A stretch of DNA of 64,000 bases from Platynereis dumerilii (GCA_026936325.1 JAPTHN010000008.1:16088259-16152258), one strand, 5' to 3'; counted from the first letter of the stretch, positions 1 through 13,100 are shown. The notes: generated from the sequence alone by a model not told the origin. Made by a program: numbers and translations.

Positions 1-1360
1 AAAATTTAGATATAAGCAAAATATCCGGGATTATCAATCTCAGTGATGGGCCGCATTAATTTCGTATATCAAATCCAAATTTGTTGTCTTAAGTTGCCAT
101 GGAGATGGAAAGCAAAATCAAAATATTGCATTTTTTAACGACTATTGTCTATTTCATTACACATTATGGCTAATCTATATTAATCAGATCAGGACTGAAT
201 ACATGCTAAAAACCCTGAACCATTTGCCATTAATTATGGCAAATTTGAAAAACATGGTTCTTTAAATAAATCCATGAAATGTGTTTCTATGGTAACAAAT
301 CAATTTGTGAAGTTTATTAATTTGGGAATAAATATGCAGATTTCAAGAGCACTCTTGTATCTAGACACTTCATTTTAGGAAAATGTTGCCCCGCTATGGT
401 ATAGGATGTGCAGGAGTATTTGTTTATCATAGTGTTGAGGTTGGTTACCATGGTTACCATTGTTATCTGTCTTAAAAGCCAAGAAAATTTACTTTATTAT
501 TGCTCAATATTGTGGACTAAGGTTTATCAATATATAATGACAAGGATTTGTTGTTTAAACATTTTTACAGTTTTAATGAGATTTACATATTTCCAAATTG
601 GTTTCCATGGCAACATAAGTTGACCAATTTCTGGTAAGATGGTCATAAATCTATCAATGTTAAGAAAATTATTGTAGATGCAAAGATCTCATTTGGCGGC
701 TAGAATATATTGTACCCTTGGTAGGTTTAGATGTAATAGGGTTGGGATTGGTATCATGTGGGTGTTGGTTACCATGGTTACCTGTGATCCAAGAATGCTA
801 TGTGGTAAAATGTCCCATTCACATTTGGCCCAAAATGGTCTTTTTGGGTCATATCTTGACTTAGAAATGGAATTTTTGCTTCTATTATGGGTCATATGAA
901 AGGTATCATTGTCATCTTTCAGATGAAGAGCAGAAAGTGTATCCATCTTTCACTGGTCTTGATACAATAAGTGATATACATATGCAAGTTGGGTCACTTT
1001 TTGGTTATGGGCTTGACATTACATGTGAAAGTTTTATGTACATTTTTCCAACACTACAATGTCGATACATTAAAGATAAAGTTCCGTGTGAAGAATTGTT
1101 CTCTGGTAAGCTCGGCATTGGGCATCTTATCAATGCAGATCGAAGCCTTTCATTGTTGCTATATCTTTTATGACACCTTTTGTTTTCTAGAAGAGTGGTG
1201 AAAATGTGATTTTTTGATACAACAATTTTTCTTTCATTGCGTTTTGCATATCTGCCGGTAATTTAAAAAATAGTCACTAAACTGGACTAAAATTTGTGAA
1301 TTAGAGGTTGAATCCATTTCAACATTTGACCATTTGTGTTTATTTCTATTCTCTGATTGT
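1..1360 (+). repeat. Left arm of a long inverted repeat (about 1.36 kb, runs off the window)
   Basis: The sequence from base 1 to about 1360 returns as its reverse complement at about 3895-5277, at roughly 90% identity by eye with small indels. The arm begins outside the window, so its outer end and any target duplication cannot be seen. It has no convincing reading frame. It carries the direct pair GGTTACCATGGTTACC at about 440 and 769 and several CCATGG-centred motifs. It is either the terminal inverted repeat of a large foldback DNA transposon or an inverted duplication. Confidence 0.85.
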
Positions 1361-1723
1361 TTGAGGATAGTTGAAAAATTACCTCAGTATTAACAGAAGC
1401 AAACATGTACAAATTGGAAGTTGACAGAACTTTAAAATTTGGATAACCCCTCTCACATTAGACATAGTGATAGTAAAACAAAAACACATCCACACAAAAA
1501 TGCCATTTCAAGTTGGTATTCATATAATTATGTAAGAAAAATAAGTTTTTTGGATCAATTTTTATATCTTATATTTGAAGCAATAATATTTGAAATGACA
1601 CAATTGGGTTTTTTTGACTACATAAGTAACTAGACTGACAATGAATGTGGGGCGATGATCGCCAATCAATATTGGTCAAGGAAAGTATGATAAAAATGCC
1701 TGGCAGACAGTCAGTATATTGTA

Positions 1724-2209
1724 CAGTGCCGCCTGTAAGTAAGTGAAATGCATGATATTGTGCCATTGCATCAATGTTAAACATCCTTAACCAAAATGCT
1801 TCTGGAAGGACAAATTCTCATCCGATGAGAGGAAAACATTTGGGTCATAAAGGCCGATAAGTGAGGCATGTGGGATAAAAATAGCAGCCAATTTTCTTTG
1901 CTGTAGTTGGAGTTAGGTATGGGTCAAAGTCTTTGGTAAGTAAGTGAAACGCAGGCCCAATGTTAAAACATAGGGAAGGGTGGTTCACTTACTTATCAAA
2001 GACTTTGACCCATACCTAACTCCGACTACAGCGAAGAAAATGGACTGCTAATTTTATCCCACTTGCCTCACACATTGGCCTTTATGACCCACTTTGTTTC
2101 CCTTTCATCCGATGAGAATTCATGTCTCCACAAGCAGTTTGGTTGAGGATGTTTAGCAGTAATGCAATGGCACAATGTCATGCGCTTCACTTACTTACAG
2201 GCGGCACTG
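1724..2209. mobile_element. Foldback MITE with TA target duplication
   Basis: The ends read CAGTGCCGCCTGTAAGTAAG and its complement, each flanked by TA (1722-1723 and 2210-2211). Almost the whole element is two arms of about 220 bp meeting near 1950-1985, so it can fold into one long hairpin. TA targets and short CAG ends fit a non-autonomous Tc1/mariner-type element. It sits inside the loop of the larger inverted repeat, so it inserted there later or was carried along. No coding capacity was seen. Confidence 0.75.
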
Positions 2210-2889
2210 TAGGTTTAGAGATGACATTATATATTATACACATATCGGTATTGTCTACTGGAAAAATAAACTGTTCCTGTTACTGGTTTTACTTGCAGTC
2301 ACAAGAGTGAAAGGAAAAACTCTAACCATATTTCACTTATCAATCTTTAATTTCACTTATCAATCTTTAATAGATACTTCCTTACAAGGAGAACAAGCAT
2401 GGTCATACTTTTTTTAACAGGGGCATTGTAATTTTTTTACACAGACATTGTTAAACATGTTTATCAGCTGTGTATACTAGTTTTATGGCAACCAGACTAT
2501 AGTTGCATAAGCTTGAAATCATAAGCTCCATCAGGTCAATTTTGTTTAAGCTGTAAGAATACTAAAAATTTTGAGAACTTACCTAAATTTGTTGTCAAAA
2601 TGTATTTTGATATATATGTAGAGGTGAAGTTGTCAATAATTCACCACTACTTGCCTGCCCTGCAGTTATGGTATACCAGAAAAGTTCCAAAATATGTTAT
2701 TACAGCTACATAAATTACAACAGACAAAAGTGCATTTGGCACTCTTAGGCATTCTCATAGGAACTGATTCATTTGAATAACTAATAGCATAAAGCTATCA
2801 TTGCTTGCAAACTTACAGCATTGAGCTATCGATCATAGCTTGAAAATTTTGAACACTCTGAGAGAGCTCAAAATATTGCTTCAACAAAA

Positions 2890-3800
2890 TTTTCAATTTT
2901 ACAGTGCACTTGGGACTGGACTGGTGTACGGACAAAGCAGGACGCTGTATTTCAAACAGAATGCAAAAAGTCAAGAGATCTGCATATGCCCTCATGGACA
3001 AGGGTTTACATGATGCAAATGGTCTTAATCCAAATGTGTCAACCAAAATGATTTAGACCTACATAGTCCCCAGGTTACTTTGTGGTTGGATACTGTTACA
3101 ATCAAGAAAGGAAATCAACGAACTGGATGCGTATGTACCATAAGCAGCTACTTAGACAGGTTCAAGGCTTTCCGAACAGTACAGCATGCAAAGCAATCTA
3201 TCTGACAACCGGTCATACCCGTAGAAGCAGATTTACATATCATGACATTGAGTCTGTTTGTAGCCATTTGCAAGTAATGCGTCTCGAGTAATTAGCAAGC
3301 AGACAGCTTGGTCTTGGCGATAGAGGAAGCTGATTTACTGTGCTACAAACATTGCCCAATCCTGCAACATTTGACAGAAGCCGCCATTGCAGTACCCTGG
3401 AGTAAAACCAACTGGAAGAGGGGATATACAGTCTACTGTCCATGGTAAATGGAGGCAGTCCGTGTTGGAAAGCAAAGGCCAAATGATATCGCTCTGTTTG
3501 CTTGACACGTCCGGTGCAGTACCACATCCACCATGGACATTGTATGAAGGCCTAGGCTGGTCACTCCAACTTCAACAAGAGCAAGATTCATTACTGATGT
3601 TTACCCAACACAGCAGAAGAGGGCAAAAAACATAATTCAGTAAGACACTACATGCCAAGAAGGAGAAGAAAACATCTGCCATATAATCTTTAGATGTAGC
3701 AGGCTTCAGCATCAAAGAGCTCTGAGTCTCCAGAAGCTGGAAAAGCTGAACTTTGAAGTGAAAGGAAGAGGCCAAGAAGAGCTCAGGAAACTTCTCTGGG
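2890..3800 (+). pseudogene. LINE reverse transcriptase C-terminal remnant
   Basis: Across three frames one reads SAYALMDKGLHDANGLNP, then TYIVPRLLCGLDT, then YHKQLLRQVQGFPNST. This is the ordered thumb and C-terminal region of non-LTR reverse transcriptases, which usually read as AAYALMGAGLHG, then YVLPRLLYGLE, then LRQIQ.LP. Near 3650-3790 follows CQEGEENICHIIFRC, the Cys/His knuckle found at the C end of such proteins. Several frameshifts and stops separate the blocks, so it is dead. It lies in the loop between the two inverted arms. The exact clade is not determined. Confidence 0.7.
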
Positions 3801-3894
3801 AGCCTTTTTTCCAACTAAGTTTTCCTTGGTCATTTTGTGGGAACTCTTCTTCTTTTCTGGTTGACTTATCAACACCTTTGTTCATTCTGAAAGA

Positions 3895-5277
3895 TCTCTC
3901 TATCTTTTTCGGGACAATCAGAGCATAAAAAATAAACACAAATGGTTAAATTTTGAAATGGAATCAACTTCTATTTCACATTTTTGGTCAAGTTTTGTGA
4001 CTATTTCGTGACTTGCTGGGCAATGAGCAAAACGTTGGCCATGATGAAAGATAAAGGGTACCATCAAAATTCACATTTTCACCACTCTTCTAGATAACGA
4101 AATGTGTCATAAAGATATAGAAACAATGCAAGGCATAGATCTGCATTGCATATAAAGAGATACTCACTGGCTTACATGGGAACAATTTTGCACAGGGAAC
4201 TTTATCTTTAATGTATCGACGTTGTAGTGTTGGAAAAATGTACATGAAACTTTTATATACAATATTAAGCCCATAAGCAAAAAATTACCCAACTGGCATA
4301 CATATATAGCTTATCATATTAAGACCAGTGAAGGTGGATACACTTTCTGCTCTTCATCTGAAAGATGACAATTTTACCGTTCATATGACCAATAATACTA
4401 GCAAAAATTCCATGTCTAAGTCAAGATATGACCCAAAAAGACCATTTTGGGCCAAATGTGAATGGGACATTTTACCACATTGCATCCTTCGATCATAGGT
4501 AACCATGGTAACCAATATCCACATGATATCAATCCCAACCCTATTACATCTAAACCTACCAAGGGCACAATATACTTTAACGCCAAATGAGATCCTTGCA
4601 CCTGCAATAATTTTTTTGACATTGATAGATTTATGACCATCTTACCAGAAATTGGTCAACTTATGTTGCCATGGAAACCAATTTGGAATTATGTATATCT
4701 CCTTAGAACTATGAAAATGTTTAAACAACAAATCCTTGTCATTATATATTGATAAACCTAAGTCCACAATATTGAGCAATAATAAAGTAAATTTTGCTGG
4801 TTTTTAAGACAGATAACAATGGTAACCATGGTAACCAACCTCAACAATATGATAAACAAATACTCCTGCACATCCCATATCATAGAGGGGCCACATTTTC
4901 CTAAAATGAAGTGTCTAGATACAAGAGTGCTCTTGAAATCTACATATTTATTCCCAAATTAATAAACTTCACAAATTGATTTGTTACCATAGAAACACAT
5001 TTCATGGATTTATTTAAAGAACCATGTTTTTCAAATTTGCCATAATTAATGGCAAATGGGTCAGGGTTTTCAGCATGTATTTCGTCCTCACCTGATTAAT
5101 ACAGATTAGCCACAATGTGTAATGAAATAGACAATAGTCGTTAAAAAATGCAATATTTTGAGTTTGCGTTCCATCTCCATGGCAACTTAAGACAACAAAT
5201 TTGGATTTGATATAAGAAATTAATGCGCCTCATCACTAAGATTGATAATCCTGGAGATTTTGCTTATATCTAAATTT
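3895..5277 (-). repeat. Right arm of the long inverted repeat
   Basis: This is the reverse complement of bases 1-1360. The inner boundary is near 3895, where similarity to the block around 1350 fades. The match continues to the sequence at 5277 that mirrors base 1. The element therefore extends beyond 5277 by an amount equal to the unseen part of the left arm. The arm contains GTTGCCATGGAAAC-type motifs at about 4666 and again, just outside, at about 5338. Confidence 0.85.
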
Positions 5278-5520
5278 TTGTGAATTTTATGGGAAAATAA
5301 TACGTTTTCTGGAAACTGTAAAATTTCAGTGACTTGTTGCCATGGAAACGCATTTTTGAAACAGCTCCACTTAAAATAATTTTTGGAGCTTAGGAAAAAA
5401 TTAAAGCTTAGATCCTCAGCTTCATTTCTGCCAAGTTTCGTAGCTTTATCCACTCCGTAACGATAATGCCAAATTTTGGCCTTAAGGCCCCCTACTAATA
5501 GGTTAATACGGCCCTGCTGC
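5278..5520. other. Flank of the long inverted repeat, no gene seen
   Basis: This is probably still part of the right arm's outer portion, whose partner lies left of the window. It holds one GTTGCCATGGAAAC motif and no usable reading frame. Confidence 0.4.
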
Positions 5521-6011
5521 CAGTCAAAACGGCGATAAACCAGAACGGCTATTCATATATTTACAAACAATACCGAAACGACGATGATCAAAGTCCAAAA
5601 CGGCGATGACAATTTTAGTTAAAAAATCAACTTAGAAAAGCATATTTCAACAAAAAAAGTCTAATATTTGTTACTTTGTAGCAAGCAAGTTCACATCCAT
5701 GATATTTGCTACTTTGTAGCAGAATAACATAGCATTTTTCTTGTCTAATTTGACATGTTATAATGTGGCTAAAACTTAGTAAATGTGTAAAACTTGATAA
5801 AAAGCAACAAAAAACGTAACTAAATGATCTTTTAAATATCGGAAACAATGCTGGATAACAAAATGTATTATGTTAGGGTAAAATTACTAAGTTTGCAAGC
5901 TTATTGTACCAAAAATTAGTGAAATAGCCGTTCTTGTTTTCTAGTCAAATTTATCATCGCCGTTATGGTAAATACACGAATAGCCGTTCTGGTTTATCGC
6001 CGTTTTGGCTG
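5521..6011. mobile_element. MITE with about 45-bp terminal inverted repeats
   Basis: The left end reads CAGTCAAAACGGCGATAAAC, then CAGAACGGCTATTC. The right end is the reverse complement with C for T at the fourth base. The motif ACGGCGAT recurs inside, near 5590. The middle is AT-rich and non-coding. The word CCCTGCT occurs just outside both ends (5512-5518 and 6016-6022) and may be a 7-bp target duplication, though it does not abut the TIR exactly. The superfamily is unclear. Confidence 0.7.
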
Positions 6012-7438
6012 CACACCCTGCTTACTATTTGACACTTCACCTGAATATTTTTTGACAGCCATAGCAATGTTAATCACCATTAACTGAACTAAGTTTTAAT
6101 GTACAGCCAATCACAGGTCCAAGCCTAATCTAGAGTGTACTTGTCACTAATGTATTCAAAGGTACCATGCTAGCTCATGCTCTTGTTGGGATGCATCTGG
6201 ACAGAAAATCTATAGATCATTTTTGATATAGCCCTTTTTACACTGTCATGCAAAAGGAAAATTAGCTGTAGGCGTTTTTGACAATGCATAAAAAACTGGG
6301 CGTTTTTGTCCGTTGCCGTTTTTGTTCATAGGTGTTTTGACTGATCACCAATTTTGGAGTCTACCAATAGGCCTATCAGTTGTAGAAGTGCAAAGGTGAC
6401 ATTTGTAGGTGTAGTCACCTCATCTTCGCAAGTTTGGTGCAGTTATTTGACAATATTAAGAAACTGGGTGAATTTACCGGATCAGATGTTGCATAAGCTG
6501 ACTCAACCAAATAAGCAACCAGGCAAGCTCAAACAAACAATAGGTGTCTCTGGTGTACTTCAGGGTGATTAACTTTAAAATTATGTCCCATAACATGCTG
6601 TTTATTTTTCGAAGTCAAACAAAAAATACTAAATCTTTAAAATCCATTGTTTGGTCACATGACCGTCAATTGTGACATCACCATACCAGAATAACAAAGG
6701 TGAAGCAATGAAAAATGTTGAAAACTATTAATTATTTATCATAATCAATAAAACATGCATATATGCATGCTTTAATGCAAAAATATTGTCCTCTGAAGTC
6801 AAAAAATTGCCAGACTGAGGTGAGTTGCGAAGCCAAGGTGAGCTCACCCAAGTACTTATCTTTCAAAAATGACCGTTTTCTGTCCAGAAGAAGTTAGCAG
6901 GTTCATTCAAGAGTCCTGTCAACACTATGAGCAGCTGTATTTCATCAGACATTGTTATCTCTGACCTTTTACTAGGCATGCGGGCCAGTAAAATCGGAGT
7001 CCCAAAATCATGAAAAACGTTGAGCAAGTTATGGTGACGTTTTCATTAAATCTTTGTAAAATGTAATTTGGCAGGGGAGTGGGGGCGGCAGCCCCAAAAA
7101 TTAACTATGGCATAACAATTATTTACACTTGTCAAATATGGTAGCCTGCTATACTGAATCTGCATGTCCATATCATTTTGTGATAAAATATCACTGTGAC
7201 AGCCAGACAAAATGTTTGAATGAAGCTATCAACAGATGACAGCGATGTTATTTTGCTTTTTTTTTCAAGTTTGGTAGTTTTTTTAAAGTGTTTTTTTTCA
7301 TGATCTTTATAATCAAATGAGTCTCTTTAAATCAAATACATCTCTTTAAATCAAATGCATCATGATTTCAGTGCCTTGAAATCAGGGTCCTGGGTTCCTG
7401 GTCGTCCTATCGCCTGAGACTTCCAGATTTTGAGAAGG
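6012..7438. other. Intergenic, no gene recognised
   Basis: AT-rich DNA with short scattered frames only. A GGTGAC/GTCACC-rich patch lies at 6392-6420 and a poly-T run near 7255. No TIR pair, RNA gene or protein similarity could be supported. Confidence 0.5.
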
Positions 7439-7600
7439 ATGACCAAGATTTAATAATAATAATAATGGGCGTTTATGTAGCGCTAATTCCAGTAAACTGC
7501 TCATAGCATTTACAATAAAATGACAGACTGGGCGCCCTGCATGTGGTGAAGGACGCCCTGCATGTGGTGAAAGACGCCCAAAATCTGGCGACGAATCTGG
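7439..7600 (+). repeat. SINE-tail-like fragment and a 22-bp direct repeat
   Basis: The run of TAA units followed by GGGCGTTTATGTAGCGCTAA resembles the (TTA)n plus TATAGCGC block at 13453-13530, which belongs to a tRNA-derived SINE. Next comes GCCCTGCATGTGGTGAAGGAC, present twice in tandem at about 7541-7590. Confidence 0.45.
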
Positions 7601-7666
7601 GACCCTGCTTAAAATCATCTTTTTAACCATGATTTAAATTGCCTATCGTTTTTACTTTCTTTTCAG

Positions 7667-7780
7667 CAGGACAGCAGCAGAACTCGATGGTAAAGCTGGA
7701 TGACGTGCATGCGAGCAACAAGCAGTTTTATAGCGCTAACTACAAGATATGTGACAGCTATTGCACATGACATTTTCATG
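7667..7780 (+). other. Candidate 5' exon (114 nt)
   Basis: A strong acceptor (TTTACTTTCTTTTCAG) precedes it and a good donor (ATG followed by GTATGT) follows. The exon contains an ATG frame of about 28 codons that ends inside it, so it would be UTR or an upstream ORF. It is a plausible 5' exon of the FLYWCH-MULE gene, but the link is inferred only from strand and position. Confidence 0.35.
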
Positions 7781-8369
7781 GTATGTCAAAACAAAATTAT
7801 TTGAAGGTTTTAATCTTTTAAGTAAATGAAATAAATTATTTTTAAAGTACTGTACTGATCATTACAGACAAATGAAAATTACTTGTGTGTTATATAATAT
7901 GCTCAGGTTGTGCTGCATGATAATTGTTCAATGTAACATTAACACTACTTCTGAGGGCGCTATGCTGTTTGAATGCATGGACCATTGGCCCAAGGTGATG
8001 TCCAGCGGCCCAAGTGATTCGAAGCAGCACTAGCAGCGTGATATGCAGCATGAGGAATGGCTTTCAGAATGCCCTTGTCCGAACTTGGATGGCACAAAAA
8101 TTAACATGTTGATAATTAATTTTTCAGTAAAATTTCACTAGTCCGAAGCTTTTGTCAGGTGGTCAGGATGACCGAACTGTTTGTCAAGACTAGTGAAAAT
8201 TATCTAAAAATAATTTATTGCACTTTATGTGATAATTTTATTGAATTACTTGATAAACAATTCATTTTCTATCAATTGCAGTTGTGCTGCCGTATAGTAT
8301 AGTTCATAAAATCAGTTGAAGGCAAGTTCAAACATTTAACTAACAAACATTCATGTTTCACTGTTTCAG

Positions 8370-8456
8370 ATGGACAGTATAAATAACATTAATGGATCAT
8401 TGAATATGCTGTCTTCAAGCATCGATTGCCCTTTGCATCTTGAAGACCAATACAAG
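8370..8456 (+). other. Candidate 5' coding exon (87 nt)
   Basis: The exon starts with ATG directly after a TTTCAG acceptor and ends TACAAG before GTAACA. It reads MDSINNINGSLNMLSSSIDC and continues open to the donor in phase 0. It may supply the start codon of the FLYWCH-MULE gene, whose first clear exon has no ATG. The phases do not match directly (phase 0 against a needed phase 1), so at least one further exon would be required. Confidence 0.35.
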
Positions 8457-8967
8457 GTAACAACTAGAAAGGCACCCATGGAGTGCAATGTGCAGCAAAG
8501 CCACAAATTCTTTTGGGAAGCATCAGCAATATACACAAGTTGCTTCAATTTCATAAAATAATCATTTATGATTGGCACTGAACGGAGGGCACACGGTACA
8601 CTCGAGTGCACCCTCTCAACCTAAATCGAAAACGCCAAGCACAGAAAACGCGGCGGACGCTCGAGTATCACCCGATGGAAAACACCCTAACATGGCGGCC
8701 AGAAGCAAGAATGCTCAATCGACGTGACAAATAAAGTGGAATAACTTAGCTGATTGATATTTACAGACCTTGGGAAGAGAACTCATGTGAGATATAGCCA
8801 TTCTGGCTATATATTGCACATTTTTAAAAGTAATGGATGTCTGTGCGAAATGAATCCATCCGTCAAAGCACTAAAAAGTGGGACATCACTTCTCACCCCC
8901 ACAGCTCACCACAACATGTGCGAGCTTCGCTGCGCATAATAATTAGTGCCGAGTATCGTGAGCTTAA

Positions 8968-9800
8968 GGTGGCTCGATACTCGTGAACTTTCCAAGATAG
9001 GATTTCTTAAAAATAGTTTAAAATGATCCAAAATAAAGTTTATAGCAAGGATATATAAACGAAAGTGGTTGATACCAGCCTTTCTTTCAAAATATTTGAG
9101 GTTATGTAAAACAAAGTCAGTCCACGCAAACCTGAAAAACTCAATTTTTTTTTACTGTGAAGTTTTCCCTGCCATTCAGTGGCCATTCATTCTATGTTTT
9201 TAAATGAAGCATGGAATTGAAGAGGAAAGTTTTATGGAAAAGCTGATTAAAATTCCAGAGAGATATATTTAGTTTAAAGAACTTTTCTAGGGGTTCGGCA
9301 CAAAAGTTTCGATTTTGAAAATTTTTATCTTTTTATGAATCATAGCGCTAAAAAAAAAGACGAGATAGAATTTTCTATTTCTTTGTCATCTGTTTCCAAA
9401 TAAAGTGAGGAACAATATAATGATATTGACAAGGCTTCCAACGGGCCTTGAAATTGATATACAAATTTATTTATGTAACAGAGTCATTTTTGCGAAATTA
9501 GACATGCTTGCCGAAAATCGCCTGTAGAAATTTTCTTCTAAAAGCAGAAAGCTGAAAGTCGATTGGCTTATAGTATTCTTCATTGCGCATCTAATGGTGA
9601 AGACCACAAGTGTCTAACCCTCTTAGAAGTCCCACAAATGTTAAACGAAGGTGCTGCCGCATGAAATTTTCAAAAGTAAAAAAGATCCTGAAAAAGTGTT
9701 AGCAGTGCTCAGCTGCAATCGTGACGCTACCATAGATTGGGCCTGCCTGGCTGCGCGGAAAGGCGCGCAGGTGACGTAATTTCGTGGGTAGCGAGCCACC
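8968..9800. mobile_element. 833-bp non-autonomous transposon with TTAA target duplication
   Basis: TTAA at 8964-8967 and 9801-9804 brackets ends reading GGTGGCTCGATACTCGTGAA and, on the other strand, GGTGGCTCGCTACCCACGAA. TTAA duplications are used by piggyBac and Kolobok elements. Ends starting with GG fit Kolobok better than piggyBac's CCC, but no transposase is present to decide. The right end is GC-rich (GCGCGCAGGTGACG), while the middle is AT-rich and non-coding. Confidence 0.7.
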
Positions 9801-10140
9801 TTAATGTCGGTATGATAGGGGAGAGTCCCCTGGATCGGACCACCTAACTTCAGCGGCTCAGTGTGTAAAGTGTTAATGGTATGATGTTAAAATTCTGTCA
9901 GAAGGACAAAAACTGAGTTTAAATATGTTGTGCTTCAATGCTGTGGGCAAAGCTTGATAATTATGAACGCTGCATTGCTGTCAAAAAAGTCTTCAAATTT
10001 TGGAAGTATCTGAGTCATATTGTAGTATCCTCGACTGGACCACCAAGTTGCCTCGATTGGACCACATTTACAACAATAAACCTTGTTTCAAGTAATCCTA
10101 GCTTTTTTTGTGTTAAAAACTTGATACATTGGATTTTCAG

Positions 10141-13100
10141 ATATTCTTGTTATTTTGGTGGGATTCACTCTCCCATCCCCACTTTATGGATCGCCTTCCC
10201 CCGTCCCTCCTCCTCCGGGATTCCTTTCTCCCTGTGTGATCCCCCCTCCCCCTGGATTCGGATTGCCAATCCCCCCTCGACCTGGATTTGAGTCACCCCT
10301 TGTACGCCTCCCTACACCTGTGATCGCCTCACCTCCTCCCATTCTAGACAGCTCCAGGTAAATATTCGAATTAATGCTGTTATCATATAAAGTGCAATTA
10401 TCTATATCGTTTATAAATGTATATCATAGCATAAAGTTGTTTATATTTTCAAATATCATACACACAAATGTAAATAAATGCATAACATTTTTTAATTGTA
10501 TAACAGAAATTTCAACTCAGTTAAGTGATTTTTTTTATTTATTTGCAGGCAGGACATGCCCTTTGGTAATCCACCTTCTCCGATGCCCATGGACCAAGAA
10601 TTGGACTTTTGCAGTCCATCCAGGTAATTATCAGACTACACTTAATGGAATACTTGCTGAGCCCTATATATATCAATTCATATATAATTTATTACATAAA
10701 TTTCAGCTAAGTAATGAGACTTTTTTCTCTACTTGCAGACAGGACATGTCCTTCAATAATCCACCTACTCCGATGCCCACCAGCCCTGTAGCAGACTTCG
10801 GCAGTCCATCCAGGTAATTTATAGTAATAATATTTAAAAATAGACATTTATATAAACGCTTGTGTGAGATAGACTTATTTGTATCCACCTAGGTTTAATA
10901 AATATGTTTATATAAATGCCTTAGTGAGATAGACTTATTTGTATCCACCTAGGTTTAATAAACATGTAATTATTGAAATAAGTGGCTCTTCAGTAATTTT
11001 TTTTCTTTTTTATATTTGCAGACAGGACACGTCATTCGATAGTCAACCTACTCCAATGCCCATCGACCATGAAGCAGACTTTGGCAGTCCATCCAGGTAA
11101 TTATATGTCATACTACATTTCAAAATGATTGATGGTGATAATTAAATGATATAATAAACTGATGTCAAGTAACACTTGTAAATGATTAGAAATATACTTG
11201 TAATTGCACACACTATTGTCTTAACACTTGTGATACCAGTACTGTAGATGATTAGAAGTAATTGCACACATAATAAATGGTGATACTGGTAGTTACATCA
11301 TATTATTTTAATTCACTTGTTGGGTGTTGTGGGACTAGTATTGTAAATAATTGTTTTTCTACTTTTCTTTGCAGTGCCGAGATCTCCTTCGAGACTCTGC
11401 CAACGCCAATGCCTATTGATTATGATTCGGACTGGGGACATCTCCCACCAATCGCCGACCCTTCACCGTCAGATGAAGAAGAAGACAGTATTCTACCACA
11501 ACCAACAGAGCTGAGCGACACAGAAGACATCCCCTCTGACCGGCCGGCTTGGTCGACCGTTGATGGAGGTTCGCAAAAACGAAAGGAGAAACTGTTGGAT
11601 GGACTTGGGTAAGTGTTAAGAATGAAAATGTGAAATTTTTTTTTCAAGTTAATAAGGGCTATTCCATTTAAAACTCTGGGGGGGGTGGTCGGGCTGGTTT
11701 ATTTTTCGTATGATGTATGTACGGGTGAGCGATAATACGTTGTAGATGCAAGGGGGGCACTCGCGCAATTCACTGAAGATGTATGGGGGGACTATCGTTC
11801 TATTCAGGCCTACGCATTGTAATAACGAAAATTTTTTGTGATGTATGTACGGGGGGTGAAAAAATCGAAGTTAATGCATGGGGGGGTAAAAAAAAATCGT
11901 TTTAGATGCATGGGGGGGTCAAAATCGTAGCCCGACCACCCCCCCCCTCCCCCAGATTTTTAAATGGAATAGCCCTAAGTAATTCTATTTTTAATGAACT
12001 TATTTTTTCATTGCCCATATAATGAAATGTTTATGCTATATGGTAACATAATTTATCATTGTTTAATATAATTTCAATGAAGTTGGTTGGGTTAACATTT
12101 GCTTTATTATATTTCTTTTTTTTTCCAGCTATGTATTTTCTCGGAAAAATACAAGCGGAGACACCACGTACTGGCGATGCAGTGTTAGAAATAAGAACCG
12201 GGTTTGTCCTCCAACTGCAATTCAGAGAAAAGACATCTTTACCAGAGGGCAGAATGATCACAATCATGAAAAACGTGATGGGCTGGACCTAAAAGTGAAA
12301 GTGACTGCAAAAGCAAAGAAAGTTGCCAGAGAGAATGTAAGTGAATGATTAGAGAATAACTGAGAGATTGTGAATTTATTATTAATTAAAAGACAAAGTC
12401 AAGACTGATTGAATATCATTTACATTTATCAAAATTGCATTAAATATTACGCAGCAACTTATTATGTCAGTAAACAAAAGATTTTCAGAATCAAACTATG
12501 TTGTAGTGACAGTTTGCTTATTAATGACGATTAATTAAATATCACACTGTAAATTAAAATGACACAAAACTTATTCAATGATACTGGTTGAAGCTAATCA
12601 AAAAATTATTATTTCAGATTCACAGGTCAGCTGGGACCATCGTCAAGGAGCTGATTGATGACAGCAACGCCAAAGCCAATCTTCCTCCATTGAATTGTAC
12701 AACCAGGGCTGCAAACAGAGCAAGAGAGGACCTGAGACCCAAACACCCGAAAGATCTCAACTTTGTGGTAAATATGAGTGATTTTAGAATAAAACGTTTA
12801 CTGAAGATAGAAAAAACACTACACTGTTACATATTGATAATGTTACATAATGATATCGGCTATTCATTAAAATAATGACATGTTTATTTTCTTCCAGCTG
12901 AATGAATCGCACCTACCTGACAACTTCCTGGTTTCGGATCTGAGAGTCGACCGCAATCGACACGTCATCCTTGCTACAGAAGAACAGCTCCGGTGTTTGG
13001 CTCAGGCCAAGACCTGGTAAGCAAATGAAAAGATTTTCATATTATATTATATATTTTCATCGTTGCTCGGGGTAAAATGTATTTAATTAAAACCATTTAA

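Noticed and set aside
1-5277. Polinton or other large virus-like element
   Set aside because: Arms are long, but the loop has no polymerase, integrase or capsid-like frames, only a LINE fragment and a MITE.
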